Source of the DNA: Crassaminicella indica
GTDB lineage: Bacteria; Bacillota; Clostridia; Peptostreptococcales; Thermotaleaceae
Direction of reading: 5' to 3'
Assembly: GCF_019203185.1 (NCBI RefSeq)
Contig: NZ_CP078093.1
Span: forward strand, 2,453,058 to 2,517,057
Length of the DNA: 64,000 nt
The notes below the pieces were generated by a model. It saw only the letters and a program-made list of their open reading frames with translations. It had not been told where the DNA came from and did no database searches. Positions 1-9,075 of the stretch are shown here, piece by piece. Position 1 is the stretch's first letter; each line of letters begins with the position of its first letter. The position numbers were made by a program, and so were the translations under genes.

Positions 1-254
1 CACAAGGGAATATTTATATCCAAGATTATCAACCAAAAACAATTACTTCTGACAGATCATATATTTTAAAAAAAATATACGAAATAAGTCAAATGGATAA
101 TGATATAGCAGATCAATTAAAAAACGAGTTTAATAATGAGTGCTCTTTTCTTTATGAATTAGAAATCGGTATTCCAAATGAAGATGATGAAGACAAAGTA
201 AATTCTTTTCTAAAATATGAAAATATTATTGATCTTCATTGGGAAAAGGAATGA
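1..254 (+). CDS. C-terminal end of an unrecognised protein (5' truncated)
   Basis: An open frame (codons from base 3) runs in from the window edge and stops with TGA at 252-254, giving about 83 residues. The tail is acidic and ends in HWEKE. I see no domain. The stop lies 20 bases before the next prepilin gene with no terminator between, so it is probably part of the same pilus operon and could be the C-terminus of another minor pilin or assembly protein. That is inference from position only. Confidence 0.5.
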   Translation, partial: QGNIYIQDYQPKTITSDRSYILKKIYEISQMDNDIADQLKNEFNNECSFLYELEIGIPNEDDEDKVNSFLKYENIIDLHWEKE

Positions 255-274
255 TAGGGAGCGTATAAAACAAA

Positions 275-850
275 ATGAAATATATATATAAAAACATTAA
301 AGGGTTCACACTGATTGAATTGCTTGTTTCATTGGCTATTTTGGGAATTATCTTATTAACAATATCTTCATTTTTTATATTTAATTATAAAATATTCAAC
401 AAAGCAGATAATCAAATTACAGCACAATACGAAGCTCAAATAGGAATAAATAAATTGACAGAAGGTTCTATAAATGCAATAGAAATCTATGAAGATGCAC
501 GTAAAGTTATAGAAAATAAAGAAGTAAGAATCATTACATTTAAAACAAAAGAAATGCAAAAAGAAAATGGAAAATACAAAGAAGCGTATCGTTATATACA
601 ATTTATTTATGAAATTAAAAATGGAATAATAAAATATGGAGAAGGAAATTCACCAGAGCATATTGATGCTAAACCATATGTTGAACATATTCAATCTTTT
701 CAAATTACATTTATTCATGATAATAATGAATTATACAAAGGGGTTAACATTCAAATTACTAGTGAAGTAAATAATATAAAAGTAGAATTAGAAAACAACA
801 TTTATTTTAGAAATGGACCAATAAAAAAAAGGGGGACTGAAAATGATTAA
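275..850 (+). CDS. type IV prepilin-like minor pilin (PilW/PulJ type)
   Basis: A 191-residue prepilin. The short basic leader ends in KG, followed by FTLIELLVSLAILGIILL, the class III signal that a prepilin peptidase cleaves before Phe; Glu at +5 is present. The hydrophobic helix is followed by a soluble domain of about 150 residues whose length and position suit a PilW/PulJ-type minor pilin that would start or cap the fibre. Its end overlaps the start of the VWA gene by 8 bases, so the two are probably translated together. The exact minor-pilin class is not certain. Confidence 0.8.
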   Translation: MKYIYKNIKGFTLIELLVSLAILGIILLTISSFFIFNYKIFNKADNQITAQYEAQIGINKLTEGSINAIEIYEDARKVIENKEVRIITFKTKEMQKENGKYKEAYRYIQFIYEIKNGIIKYGEGNSPEHIDAKPYVEHIQSFQITFIHDNNELYKGVNIQITSEVNNIKVELENNIYFRNGPIKKRGTEND

Positions 851-3833
851 ATCAAAAAGCTATCAAAATAAAATTGCATTTATTTTGATTTGTTTTATGC
901 TTTTTTATAATCAGATTAATTTTTTAAGTTATGCAGAAGGCTCTAATATAAATGTAAAAGCTCCTATAAATCTTGTACGTCAATCAGACCATGATAAAAT
1001 AAAAAGAGGTGAAACCTTTACAATTAACTATAAGCTTCAACCTCAACCGATACCTGCTGAAGATATTTTACCTGAATCTTATTTAAAAAATAAAGAAATT
1101 GTTTTAGTTATGGATACTTCAGGGAGTATGAAAGAATATATTGATTTTAACTATAACGATACTCAAATATCACTTCAAGGAATACATGCTGTAAAAAATA
1201 TAAATATATGGAAAAGATGGTATACATCAGGTTGCTATTTAAATCATTATAGAATGTCTTTTAAAAAACCTCCTGCTGGAGAAAATCAGCATACTAAATA
1301 TTTTATATTTTATAGTACAGATGAAATAAATACAATTGAGAATTGGATTAAAAATTTAAATACAAATCAATTATATAAGTATATTCAAAAAAATAGAGCG
1401 TTTATGATAAACAAAGACCATAGTAAAAATTATATTAAATTTCCAATAAATCTTAAAGATATTACTGGTAATTATTACAATTGTTATTATAATTATCATG
1501 TTTATATTGCAACTATTGATACTTCAAAATCTAATCCTGTAATAGGATTAGCCAATGAACAATCGACAGCTCAACCAATTCATAAGGAGATGAAGATCTC
1601 TGTAATGAAAAAAGTGACTAAAAATTTTTTAGAAAAATTCAAAAATGATTCTAGGGTAAAAGTTGCTTTGATTCCTTATGCAAGCTATGCAAAAGATATT
1701 GTATTTAATAATGATAATTTTGTAAATTTGTCTAGTCCAACACAATATAATAATTTAATAAACAATATTAATAAACTTCAAGCATATGGTGGTACAAATA
1801 TTGGAGATGGATTACGAAAAGCTTATTATAAATTTTCTGATTCTGATAATATACGTAAATACGTTATATTAATGACAGATGGAGAACCTACATTTCATAG
1901 TAGTACTACAAAATTAATATGGAATGGTTGGTTTTATGAACCAGTAGAAGATCAACAATATTTAGGAGATGGAAGCTACCCTAATGATTATGAATATTTT
2001 GGTGGAGGAAATCATTCTACATATCGTGATAAAATTTATGCAAATAAAGTCGCAAAAGATTTATTGGTAAATGGTAAACATAAAATTAATTCTTTTATGA
2101 TCGCATTTAGCAACGATGCAAATGGAGCAGAGTTGAAAAATATTGCAAATAGTGCAAATGGTTATTACAAAAAAGCAGAAGATGGAAATGCTTTAGATGA
2201 GGTCTATGAACAATTAGCAGATATAATACAAAGCGACTTTCCAATTCATGGGATACACTATGAAGAAACTTTTCCTAATGGTTTAAAAGTTGTTGACGTT
2301 TCTGAAGGGTTAGAAATTAAAGGTCAAAAAGTAATAGGTGATATTGGCAGCATTTCATACAAATTAAATAAAGAAACTAATACCTTTGAAGCAGAGCCTT
2401 TTGAATTTTATGTGACGTTAAAAGCAAATAATATTGGAGATTATAAATTAGTCAATAACATTATGCATTATAAAGATATAAACGGAACAGATGAGCAAAA
2501 AAAATTCCCATCGTTATCTATTTATGTATATGAAATGGAACCACCAGAAATAAAAGCGCATTTAACAGATGCTGAATCTAATATAAATAAATATAAACTT
2601 ACAATAGATATAAATGAATCTTCTAAAATAAAAATTATTAATGATAACCATATTATATATACATCTAACAATTATGAAGATCCTAAAGCATTCTCTATTG
2701 AAATAAATAAAGCTGATATTGTTGGAAATCATATAATAATTCAAGCTACTGATCAATCAGGAAATATAACTGAAGAAACAGTTCCAATAATTTCTTTGCT
2801 CCCATTTGAAATGAATGATTATTTTCATACAGACAATACAAGACCTGTAAAGGTAAAACTAGCAACAGAAAACAATTCAACAATAAAAGAAATAAAAGCA
2901 AATGGCAATATTATCGCACAAGAACGACTAACTAATCAAGGTAAATATGAACATATGATCATACTAAATGATGGGAATAATTTGATTAAAATTTTTGTTC
3001 AAAATTCATATGGAAATACAGCTACTCTAAGTTTTAATAGAGAAATAGATGCGTGTTCACCAGAATTAGTAGGAATATATGTAGATAATGATTCTAAAAT
3101 TAAAATTACTTCTAAAGAAGAAATCTTATTTACAACTCTTGAAGTAGATATAAATGGAGATGGTATAATTACAGATGGAAGTATAAATGAAAAAGGAGAA
3201 CCTACTTTAGATGAAATATTTGGTCCATCAGAAGTAACAATAGTCCCTCTAGACGGTGAATATGGATTTAAAGTTTCTATGCAAGATGCTTGGTATGGAA
3301 AAGAGATAATTATTAAAGCTAAAGATACAGCAGGCAATATTGGAGCTGTAAACTTAAAAAATAATAATAAGATTATAAAGCATGGAATTATCTTATTAAA
3401 TAATAAAAATTTTGAAATAATAGATAAAGCTGATAACAGCATAGATATTGTTAACAAACAAAATACACATATTGGCATTTTATTAAATGTAAGCACACCT
3501 GGAAGTAAAATAATGAATTTGAGTTTTAATTTTAAAAAAGCACCTAATATAAATATTGAATCACCAAAATGTTCCCTTTATCAAATTAATGATAATAAAT
3601 TAGAAAGTATACAAGAAAATATTCGAATTAGTCAATCCACTACAGATAGTTATCATATTCCTCTTTCTATAAATACAGATTCATCAAAATCCTATGTTCT
3701 TATATATACACTAAAACCAGATATTCCTGAAGATCAAATAGGAAAAGGTATATGTATAGTTAATCAAGCAGAAATACAAGGCTCTACAAAGAATATAAAA
3801 TTGTGCATTAAACCTCGTCCAATTATTGAATAA
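843..3833 (+). CDS. secreted VWA-domain protein with EF-hand-like loop, PilY1-like pilus-associated adhesin
   Basis: A 996-residue exported protein. A signal peptide (hydrophobic about 11-30, likely cleavage near YA-EG) is followed by a von Willebrand A domain. The MIDAS is visible: DTSGS at 91-95, a GGTNIGDG stretch near 316-323, and TDGE near 345-348, all metal-coordinating in this fold. An insertion rich in Tyr/Asn separates the first MIDAS motif from the rest. The C-terminal half looks like beta-rich Ig-like repeats and carries DINGDGIITD at 769-778, an EF-hand-like calcium loop. VWA plus a calcium loop within a type IV pilus operon recalls PilY1 tip adhesins; that role is inferred. No LPXTG or SLH anchor is seen, which fits attachment through the pilus. 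It overlaps the upstream prepilin gene by 8 bases and is closed by a terminator. Confidence 0.75.
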   Translation: MIKSKSYQNKIAFILICFMLFYNQINFLSYAEGSNINVKAPINLVRQSDHDKIKRGETFTINYKLQPQPIPAEDILPESYLKNKEIVLVMDTSGSMKEYIDFNYNDTQISLQGIHAVKNINIWKRWYTSGCYLNHYRMSFKKPPAGENQHTKYFIFYSTDEINTIENWIKNLNTNQLYKYIQKNRAFMINKDHSKNYIKFPINLKDITGNYYNCYYNYHVYIATIDTSKSNPVIGLANEQSTAQPIHKEMKISVMKKVTKNFLEKFKNDSRVKVALIPYASYAKDIVFNNDNFVNLSSPTQYNNLINNINKLQAYGGTNIGDGLRKAYYKFSDSDNIRKYVILMTDGEPTFHSSTTKLIWNGWFYEPVEDQQYLGDGSYPNDYEYFGGGNHSTYRDKIYANKVAKDLLVNGKHKINSFMIAFSNDANGAELKNIANSANGYYKKAEDGNALDEVYEQLADIIQSDFPIHGIHYEETFPNGLKVVDVSEGLEIKGQKVIGDIGSISYKLNKETNTFEAEPFEFYVTLKANNIGDYKLVNNIMHYKDINGTDEQKKFPSLSIYVYEMEPPEIKAHLTDAESNINKYKLTIDINESSKIKIINDNHIIYTSNNYEDPKAFSIEINKADIVGNHIIIQATDQSGNITEETVPIISLLPFEMNDYFHTDNTRPVKVKLATENNSTIKEIKANGNIIAQERLTNQGKYEHMIILNDGNNLIKIFVQNSYGNTATLSFNREIDACSPELVGIYVDNDSKIKITSKEEILFTTLEVDINGDGIITDGSINEKGEPTLDEIFGPSEVTIVPLDGEYGFKVSMQDAWYGKEIIIKAKDTAGNIGAVNLKNNNKIIKHGIILLNNKNFEIIDKADNSIDIVNKQNTHIGILLNVSTPGSKIMNLSFNFKKAPNINIESPKCSLYQINDNKLESIQENIRISQSTTDSYHIPLSINTDSSKSYVLIYTLKPDIPEDQIGKGICIVNQAEIQGSTKNIKLCIKPRPIIE

Positions 3834-3863
3834 TAAAAACTATTAATATTTTCTATTATGCTA

Positions 3864-3894
3864 AAAATCCACCTTATTTTAAGGTGGATTTTTT
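3864..3894 (+). terminator. Rho-independent terminator after the VWA gene
   Basis: An AATCCACCTT/AAGGTGGATT stem with an ATTTT-type loop is followed directly by a T run. It separates the prepilin/VWA unit from the pilC unit. Confidence 0.85.
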
Positions 3895-3979
3895 ATGGAT
3901 ATAAAAGGTCATGTTGTATAATTTATCAAAATTTTGCAAAATCTAATATTGTATAACAAATATGAAAAGAGGAGAATAT

Positions 3980-5170
3980 ATGCCTTTTTATAGATATAAA
4001 GCTTTGACCCAAAAAGGAAATTATATCATGAATACCTATCAAGCAAATAATAAAAATGAGGTAATTCATATGCTTCAAGCTATGAATTATTACCCTATTT
4101 CTATACAAAAAGCCTTCTCTTTACAAATATTTTTTAAAAAAATGAACTCAAAAGAATTATCTATATTTTGCAGACAATTTTATGTATTATTTCATGCTGG
4201 AGTAGACATTATAAGATGTTTTCATGCATTAACTCTACAAACAACTAATAAAAATTTAAAGATTATTTTAAAAAGTATTGAAGAATCTCTAAAAAAAGGA
4301 CAAACTTTAACACTAGCACTAACATATACAAAAGTTTTTCCTCAATTATTCATCAATATGATCCAAGCAGGAGAAATGAGTGGAAAGCTTGATAAGATTT
4401 TAAAAAAAATGGCAATACATTATGAAAAGGAAAGCAAGTTTCAAAAAAAGATAGCAACAGCAATGATATATCCCCTAATTTTATGTATAACTTCCATTCT
4501 AGTTGTAATTTTTTTATTAACTTATGTAATCCCTTGCTTTATAAATATGTTTGAAAATGCAGGGGTACAATTACCCCTCCCTACTAGAATTCTTTTAATC
4601 ATCAGTAGCTTATGTATTCATTACTGGTATTTTGGATTTATTTTACTTATTTTTTCAGCATGCTGGCTTTATCGTATTTCAAAAAAGGACAATACACAAA
4701 TGTTTTTAGATAAGCTAAAATTTAGAATCCCTATAATGAAGAGAATTACACAAATAATAATAAGTATACGCTTTTCAAGAACACTTGCTTTATTACTATC
4801 TAGTGGTATTTCCTTGATTTCAGCATTAGAAATTACTAGTAAAGCTGTATCAAATAAATTTGTAGAAAATCAAATAAAAAAATCAATAGAAGAAATTGCT
4901 AAAGGAGAAAGTTTAGCAAAATCAGTAAAAGAAATAGGGCTTTTCTCACCTCTTATGATTTCTATGATTGAAATAGGTGAAGAAGCTGGAACTTTAGATA
5001 ACCTTTTAGATCAAACAGCAGATTTTATGGAGGAAGAAATAGAAAAAATTTTGGAAAAGATATTGCCTATGCTTGAACCCTTATTGATTACAGTTATGGC
5101 AATAATCATAGGCTTTATTTTACTAGCTATGGTTATGCCTATATTTGAAATAACAAACACAATTTACTAG
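3980..5170 (+). CDS. pilC: type IV pilus inner-membrane platform protein PilC (T2SS F family)
   Basis: A 396-residue member of the GspF/PilC family, the integral membrane platform on which the assembly ATPase acts. It begins MPFYRYKA, typical of the family, and has two copies of the F domain (about 65-190 and 265-390), each ending in hydrophobic segments. The motifs GEMSGKLD and GEEAGTLD mark the equivalent place in each copy. I start at ATG 3980 because AGAGGAG at 3968-3974 fits it; an in-frame ATG at 3962 lacks a Shine-Dalgarno site. It opens the second pilus unit, pilC-pilM-pilN-pilO. Confidence 0.9.
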   Translation: MPFYRYKALTQKGNYIMNTYQANNKNEVIHMLQAMNYYPISIQKAFSLQIFFKKMNSKELSIFCRQFYVLFHAGVDIIRCFHALTLQTTNKNLKIILKSIEESLKKGQTLTLALTYTKVFPQLFINMIQAGEMSGKLDKILKKMAIHYEKESKFQKKIATAMIYPLILCITSILVVIFLLTYVIPCFINMFENAGVQLPLPTRILLIISSLCIHYWYFGFILLIFSACWLYRISKKDNTQMFLDKLKFRIPIMKRITQIIISIRFSRTLALLLSSGISLISALEITSKAVSNKFVENQIKKSIEEIAKGESLAKSVKEIGLFSPLMISMIEIGEEAGTLDNLLDQTADFMEEEIEKILEKILPMLEPLLITVMAIIIGFILLAMVMPIFEITNTIY

Positions 5171-5183
5171 GAGGTAATCAAGA

Positions 5184-6107
5184 TTGTTTTTTAAAAGTAT
5201 TTTATCTATAGATATAGGAAACTATTGGATTAAAATAGTTATAGGAAAAAAACAAAAGCAGCAACTAATCATTGAAAACACTATTTTACTGCCTACTCCA
5301 CATTTTTCTATACATTGTGGAAAGATATTGGATTTAGAAAAAATAAAAAATACTATTAGTCCTTTTTTGAATAAACAAGAACTTGTAGGAAGAAAGGTTG
5401 TTTTTTCATTAGAAAGTCCATCAATGATTAAACGCGAACTCATATTACCTTATACAAAGCAAAAGCATTTTAAAAGAATGCTCTCATATGAAATACAACA
5501 ACATTTTCCAACTAATTTAGAACAGTATATTATCCAATATAGAAAAATAGAGGACCTTTATGAAGGAAATATAAAAAAGGCTAGGGTTTTAGTAGTTGCA
5601 CTACCCAAAAAGATTATAAAGGATTACTTAATTCTATCAAAGCAATTAAAAATAATACCTATATGCTTAGAAACCCATGCTAGTGCAATTTCAAAGCTTT
5701 TAAATAACAACATACAAATTAATAAACTAATAATTCAAAATAAAACCATATGTTTAATAGATTTAGGTTATGAAAATATCACCATAAAAATTTTTGAAGA
5801 TGGAATCTATCAACTTAGTCAACTCATAAGCTTGAAAGAAAAAAATATAAAAAACTATAATGCTTGGCTTAATGAAATATCGCGTATTTTAGAATTTTAT
5901 AACAGCAGAAAAATTGAAAATAAAATAGACAAAATTTATATTTATGGTGGTCATGCCAATGAAAAAAGAATTGTTCAAACCATAAATGATTATTTTCATA
6001 TACCTGTGAGTAAAATTGAAAAAGTAAACAATATAAAAATAGAAAATACAAATAATTTCGATTTAAGTTTATATTTAAATGCAATAGCTGCGATTATTAG
6101 AAAATAA
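5184..6107 (+). CDS. pilM: type IV pilus assembly protein PilM (actin-like ATPase)
   Basis: A 307-residue FtsA/actin-fold protein. The N-terminal SIDIGNYWIKIV is the phosphate-1 motif, and LIDLGYENITIKIFEDG near 190-210 looks like phosphate-2. PilM is the cytoplasmic partner that binds the tail of PilN and connects it to the platform. The TTG start at 5184 follows GGAGG with good spacing, 13 bases after pilC. The order pilC-pilM-pilN supports the call. Confidence 0.85.
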   Translation: MFFKSILSIDIGNYWIKIVIGKKQKQQLIIENTILLPTPHFSIHCGKILDLEKIKNTISPFLNKQELVGRKVVFSLESPSMIKRELILPYTKQKHFKRMLSYEIQQHFPTNLEQYIIQYRKIEDLYEGNIKKARVLVVALPKKIIKDYLILSKQLKIIPICLETHASAISKLLNNNIQINKLIIQNKTICLIDLGYENITIKIFEDGIYQLSQLISLKEKNIKNYNAWLNEISRILEFYNSRKIENKIDKIYIYGGHANEKRIVQTINDYFHIPVSKIEKVNNIKIENTNNFDLSLYLNAIAAIIRK

Positions 6108-6121
6108 GTAGGTGTATATTT

Positions 6122-6661
6122 ATGAAGCAATTTAACTTTTTTGAACCCTATTTACAGAAGAAGTATAAAAAAATTTTGCACTATACAATTTGTGGAATAA
6201 CAGTACTTCTTTTTATCTATCCATTTATAAACGTATACTTAATAAACAAAATAAAAAAAGAAGTGATTGCTGTAAATAATATAACCAAGTTATGCGACAA
6301 AATAACACCAATAAAAAAACAACAAGAGCAAATAAAAAAAATAAATAAGACACTAAAGGAGCTTAAAAAATTAGATACTTTTATAAAAGAAAAAGATATT
6401 ATAAATGATTTTTTACTCTATACAATTTATAATAATGTTCCGCAAAACTTATTTTTTAAATCATTTCATATTACTGATGAAAATGTGAAAATAGAAGGAA
6501 TTGCAAAGGATAAAGTAGCTATTGCTCAGTTTAAATCTAATTTAGAAGAAATTATATATTTTCAAGATATATATATTCCTTCCATATTGAAAAACGAAGA
6601 AGGCTATATATTTACTATTTATTTTCATATAGGAGACGAGAAAGAGGATGAGACAAACTAA
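6122..6661 (+). CDS. pilN: type IV pilus alignment protein PilN-like
   Basis: A 179-residue bitopic protein: short N-terminus with NFFEP, which resembles the INLLP-type PilM-binding motif of PilN, one membrane segment (about 22-43), a Lys-rich coiled stretch, and a C-terminal domain of the fimbrial assembly (PilN) type. It lies 14 bases after pilM and overlaps the start of pilO. The N-terminal motif is a loose match, so the call rests on topology and gene order. Confidence 0.75.
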   Translation: MKQFNFFEPYLQKKYKKILHYTICGITVLLFIYPFINVYLINKIKKEVIAVNNITKLCDKITPIKKQQEQIKKINKTLKELKKLDTFIKEKDIINDFLLYTIYNNVPQNLFFKSFHITDENVKIEGIAKDKVAIAQFKSNLEEIIYFQDIYIPSILKNEEGYIFTIYFHIGDEKEDETN

Positions 6662-6737
6662 AAAAATAATACTTGTGTCTTCGATATTAATTATATTATC
6701 TGTTATATATTTACATTTAATAATTCAACCTCAATTA
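6648..6737 (+). pseudogene. pilO: pilO, 5' fragment (30 codons before the IS630 insertion)
   Basis: The reading frame opens with ATG 6648, overlapping the end of pilN, behind GAGG. It encodes a short basic N-terminus and a hydrophobic helix (IILVSSILIILSVIYLHLII), the typical membrane anchor of PilO. After codon TTA at 6735-6737 the frame enters the left end of the insertion element and meets TAG at once. Removing the element and one TA copy rejoins it exactly with the 3' fragment at 8006, so this is one gene split by transposition. Confidence 0.85.
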
Positions 6738-6827
6738 TAGATAAACAAATTTAATTTCTTGGCTATGCTGCATTTTTAAGTGATTTTTTCCATATCCTAA
6801 GAAAAAAGCCCTTAGGAGATGAGATAA

Positions 6828-7373
6828 ATGAGTAGACCAACAATCGTAACAGCAGATCTTCACGGACATTCCATAAAGGAATTGAAAAAATTAAGAAATA
6901 CCCACAACGTAGCATTAGCACGAAATATACTTACAGCAATTATAATGCTTGCTGAAGGTTATAAAGTTAAAGCAATAGCAGATTTTCTCTTACAATCAGA
7001 TGTAAATATTTATGTTTATATCAAGCGTTGGAATGCTTTAGGAATAAAGGCACTAGAAGATCGTAGAGGAAAAGTTCCTTCTAATTGTAAAATTACTGCT
7101 GAAATGGAAGATGATCTTCTAAAAACAGTTATGCATACTACTCCTAATAATTTTGGTCTATTAGGTCACGTATGGACGGCTCAACTTCTAGCTGACTATC
7201 TGTATCAAAACTATGAGGTCAGAGTATGTGCACAAACTATACGTAATATCCTTCACAAAAACAACTTTAGTTTTAAAAGAGCTCAGAAAAAACCAACAAA
7301 AGGTGTAAAATCCGAACAGGAAGCCTTTAAAAAAAATGATAGATTTAGTATCTACTGTAGAAAACGACTCTGA
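6828..7373 (+). CDS. IS630-family transposase, N-terminal frame (orfA)
   Basis: This frame encodes 181 residues, mostly a helix-turn-helix DNA-binding region: a first HTH around 30-70 (AEGYKVKAIADFL) and a winged-helix/HTH_32-like region around 75-150 (AQTIRNILHKNNFSFKRAQ). The start is ATG 6828 after AGGAGATGAG. The frame runs through an A8 run at 7329-7336 and ends shortly after in sequence that makes no sense for the family. The catalytic half continues in the +1 frame. Either this is programmed frameshifting or the transposase is broken. Confidence 0.85.
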   Translation: MSRPTIVTADLHGHSIKELKKLRNTHNVALARNILTAIIMLAEGYKVKAIADFLLQSDVNIYVYIKRWNALGIKALEDRRGKVPSNCKITAEMEDDLLKTVMHTTPNNFGLLGHVWTAQLLADYLYQNYEVRVCAQTIRNILHKNNFSFKRAQKKPTKGVKSEQEAFKKNDRFSIYCRKRL

Positions 7374-7941
7374 AAGTGTTCTATACGTAATGGATGAAAC
7401 AGGTCTAAGAACCGAATCGGATAATAGGAGAAGTTGGAGCCTTGTGGGGGTATCCCCTATATTAGAAAGTAACGGTTCTCATGAAGGTGTAAATATCATA
7501 GGCGCCACAGAAATCACCAAAAATTTTGATACAGTTGCTGATATATACTCAGCTAAACAAAGTATAACCAGCGAGGAAATACAAAGCTTCATGGAATACC
7601 TATTAGAGTGTAATCCTAGTAAGAAGGTATATCTTGTTTTAGACAATGCTAGAACACACAACAATGTGAAAATACAAGAGTTTTGGGAGTCAAATAAAGA
7701 AAGACTTGTTCTCATCAATACACCTGCTTATTCACCACAACTTAATCCCCAAGAAAATATATGGAACCTGCTCAAAAACAAGATCTTTAATATTGGAGCT
7801 AGAGAAAATATAGAAGTGTTGTTTGATGAAATCGCCTCTCTTTATGACCAATTCAATGAAGATAAAGAGCTCATAAAATCTATTGTTTATGGCATAAATT
7901 ACTATTATAAATTACCCGATATAGGATTATTAGCTGCGTAA
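7336..7941 (+). CDS. IS630-family transposase, catalytic DDE frame (orfB)
   Basis: This 201-residue frame holds the DDE_3 superfamily catalytic core: MDETGLR (first Asp), VLDNARTHNN (second Asp), and NPQENIWNLLKNKI (final Glu). Its nominal ATG sits at the end of the A8 run, so the natural product is probably a fusion with orfA made by slippage there, joining after the FKK codons. All three acidic residues are intact, so the element would be active if the frames are fused. A start codon with its own Shine-Dalgarno site is not seen. Confidence 0.85.
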   Translation: MIDLVSTVENDSESVLYVMDETGLRTESDNRRSWSLVGVSPILESNGSHEGVNIIGATEITKNFDTVADIYSAKQSITSEEIQSFMEYLLECNPSKKVYLVLDNARTHNNVKIQEFWESNKERLVLINTPAYSPQLNPQENIWNLLKNKIFNIGARENIEVLFDEIASLYDQFNEDKELIKSIVYGINYYYKLPDIGLLAA

Positions 7942-8005
7942 ATAGTCTTAGAATTTTACCATTATTTGTAATGGATAACTAATCATTAAAAATGGTTTAT
8001 CTATA

Positions 8006-9058
8006 TACAATAAAAAAATATTAAAAGAAAATATAAAAGCACATAAACTAACAATAAAAAAACAACAACAGCTTCTGTCTTCAAAAAATAAAATAGAAGA
8101 AGAATATACCAAGAAAACTATTGAAGTAACTCAATTAAAAAAGAAATTTTTCGAATCTATCCACCAAGAACATATTATTGTTCTATTAGATAAAATACTT
8201 CGGGATTCAGCTGTTGAAGTGTCCTCTTTTGATTTTTCAGCATTAAGAAAAGAAGATTCCCTAGACGTTATTACAGTTACCCTACCTTTTCATGCTACTT
8301 ATGAACATTTTATGCTTTTTTTAAAAAAAATTAGAGAATACAAGAGAAAAATTATAATAAATACGATAAATATTAATAATATGACCAATGAAAAGTTGAG
8401 TGGAATTATTATTTTAGATTTTTACAGTTTACATAACGAACAATATAAAGATGAGAATTTTACTGTCCTTTATAAAAATCAAGCTATAAAAGAAAATCCA
8501 TTTGAACATTTCAAAGCATATGATGAAAAACTAAACAAAAACTGCATAGAAGAAAAAATTACCCATTCAAAGACTATACTAAAAAAACTATTGTATGGAT
8601 TTGAATCTTCAAATACTATCTTTGTAGGCAATCCCAAAGAAATCACAGGCAAATTATGTAAAGATTACGTAAGTAAAGAAGGTAAATATTCATTAATAAT
8701 ATCATATGATTTTTTTAAACCTCGCAAAAAAAATCAAGGAAATATTTTATTAGATGCAGAAAGGATACTTTTAAAAAAACCAGTTGAGAATATAGGCGTA
8801 TGGGTATATGCATTTGAAAAGAGCAACCATAAAATAGGTATAGTAATCATCGATGAAAGAGCTAAAAACTATAATATATATTTAACAAATCAAATTAATT
8901 GGACAGGATGGAAATATTTAAAATGTAACATACCTTCTGATATTGTATATCCTACTAAATTGCAGCGAATATATGTAGAAAGTTCAGACTTTGATAAAAA
9001 ACTTTCTGGTAAATTTAGATTTGATGCATTAGAAGCAATATATTTAAATACAAAATGA
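8006..9058 (+). pseudogene. pilO: pilO, 3' fragment (after the IS630 insertion)
   Basis: The frame resumes in register at TAC 8006 and runs to TGA at 9056-9058, about 350 codons. It starts with a Lys/Gln-rich coiled-coil stretch, as PilO has just after its membrane helix, then a first ferredoxin-like fold region around codon 85-150 and a longer C-terminal beta-rich domain. A GTG at 8219 is open downstream but has no good ribosome binding site, so a functional truncated product is unlikely; without the membrane helix it could not span the membrane. At about 380 codons when joined, it is longer than classic PilO. Confidence 0.8.
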
Positions 9059-9075
9059 AAAAGGAGTTGTTTTAT

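Larger units (their letters stand above)
6738..8003 (+). mobile_element. IS630-family insertion sequence, 1266 bp, inserted in pilO
   Basis: The two ends are imperfect inverted repeats: TAGATAAAC at 6738-6746 matches GTTTATCTA at 7995-8003 exactly, and identity continues weakly inwards (about 21 of 29 positions by eye). The element is flanked by a TA dinucleotide on each side (6736-6737 and 8004-8005), the target duplication of IS630/Tc1/mariner elements. It carries one transposase gene in two overlapping frames. The target is the pilO reading frame, which is restored exactly by excision. The flanks fit so cleanly that the insertion may be recent. Confidence 0.9.

Noticed and set aside
2999-3496. 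A 165-codon minus-strand frame opposite the VWA gene
   Set aside because: It is antisense to a well-supported exported protein and shows only the hydrophobic bias of a complementary frame.
8219-9058. Stand-alone gene starting at GTG 8219
   Set aside because: The frame continues upstream to 8006 and joins the 5' part of pilO exactly across the IS. No Shine-Dalgarno site supports GTG 8219.
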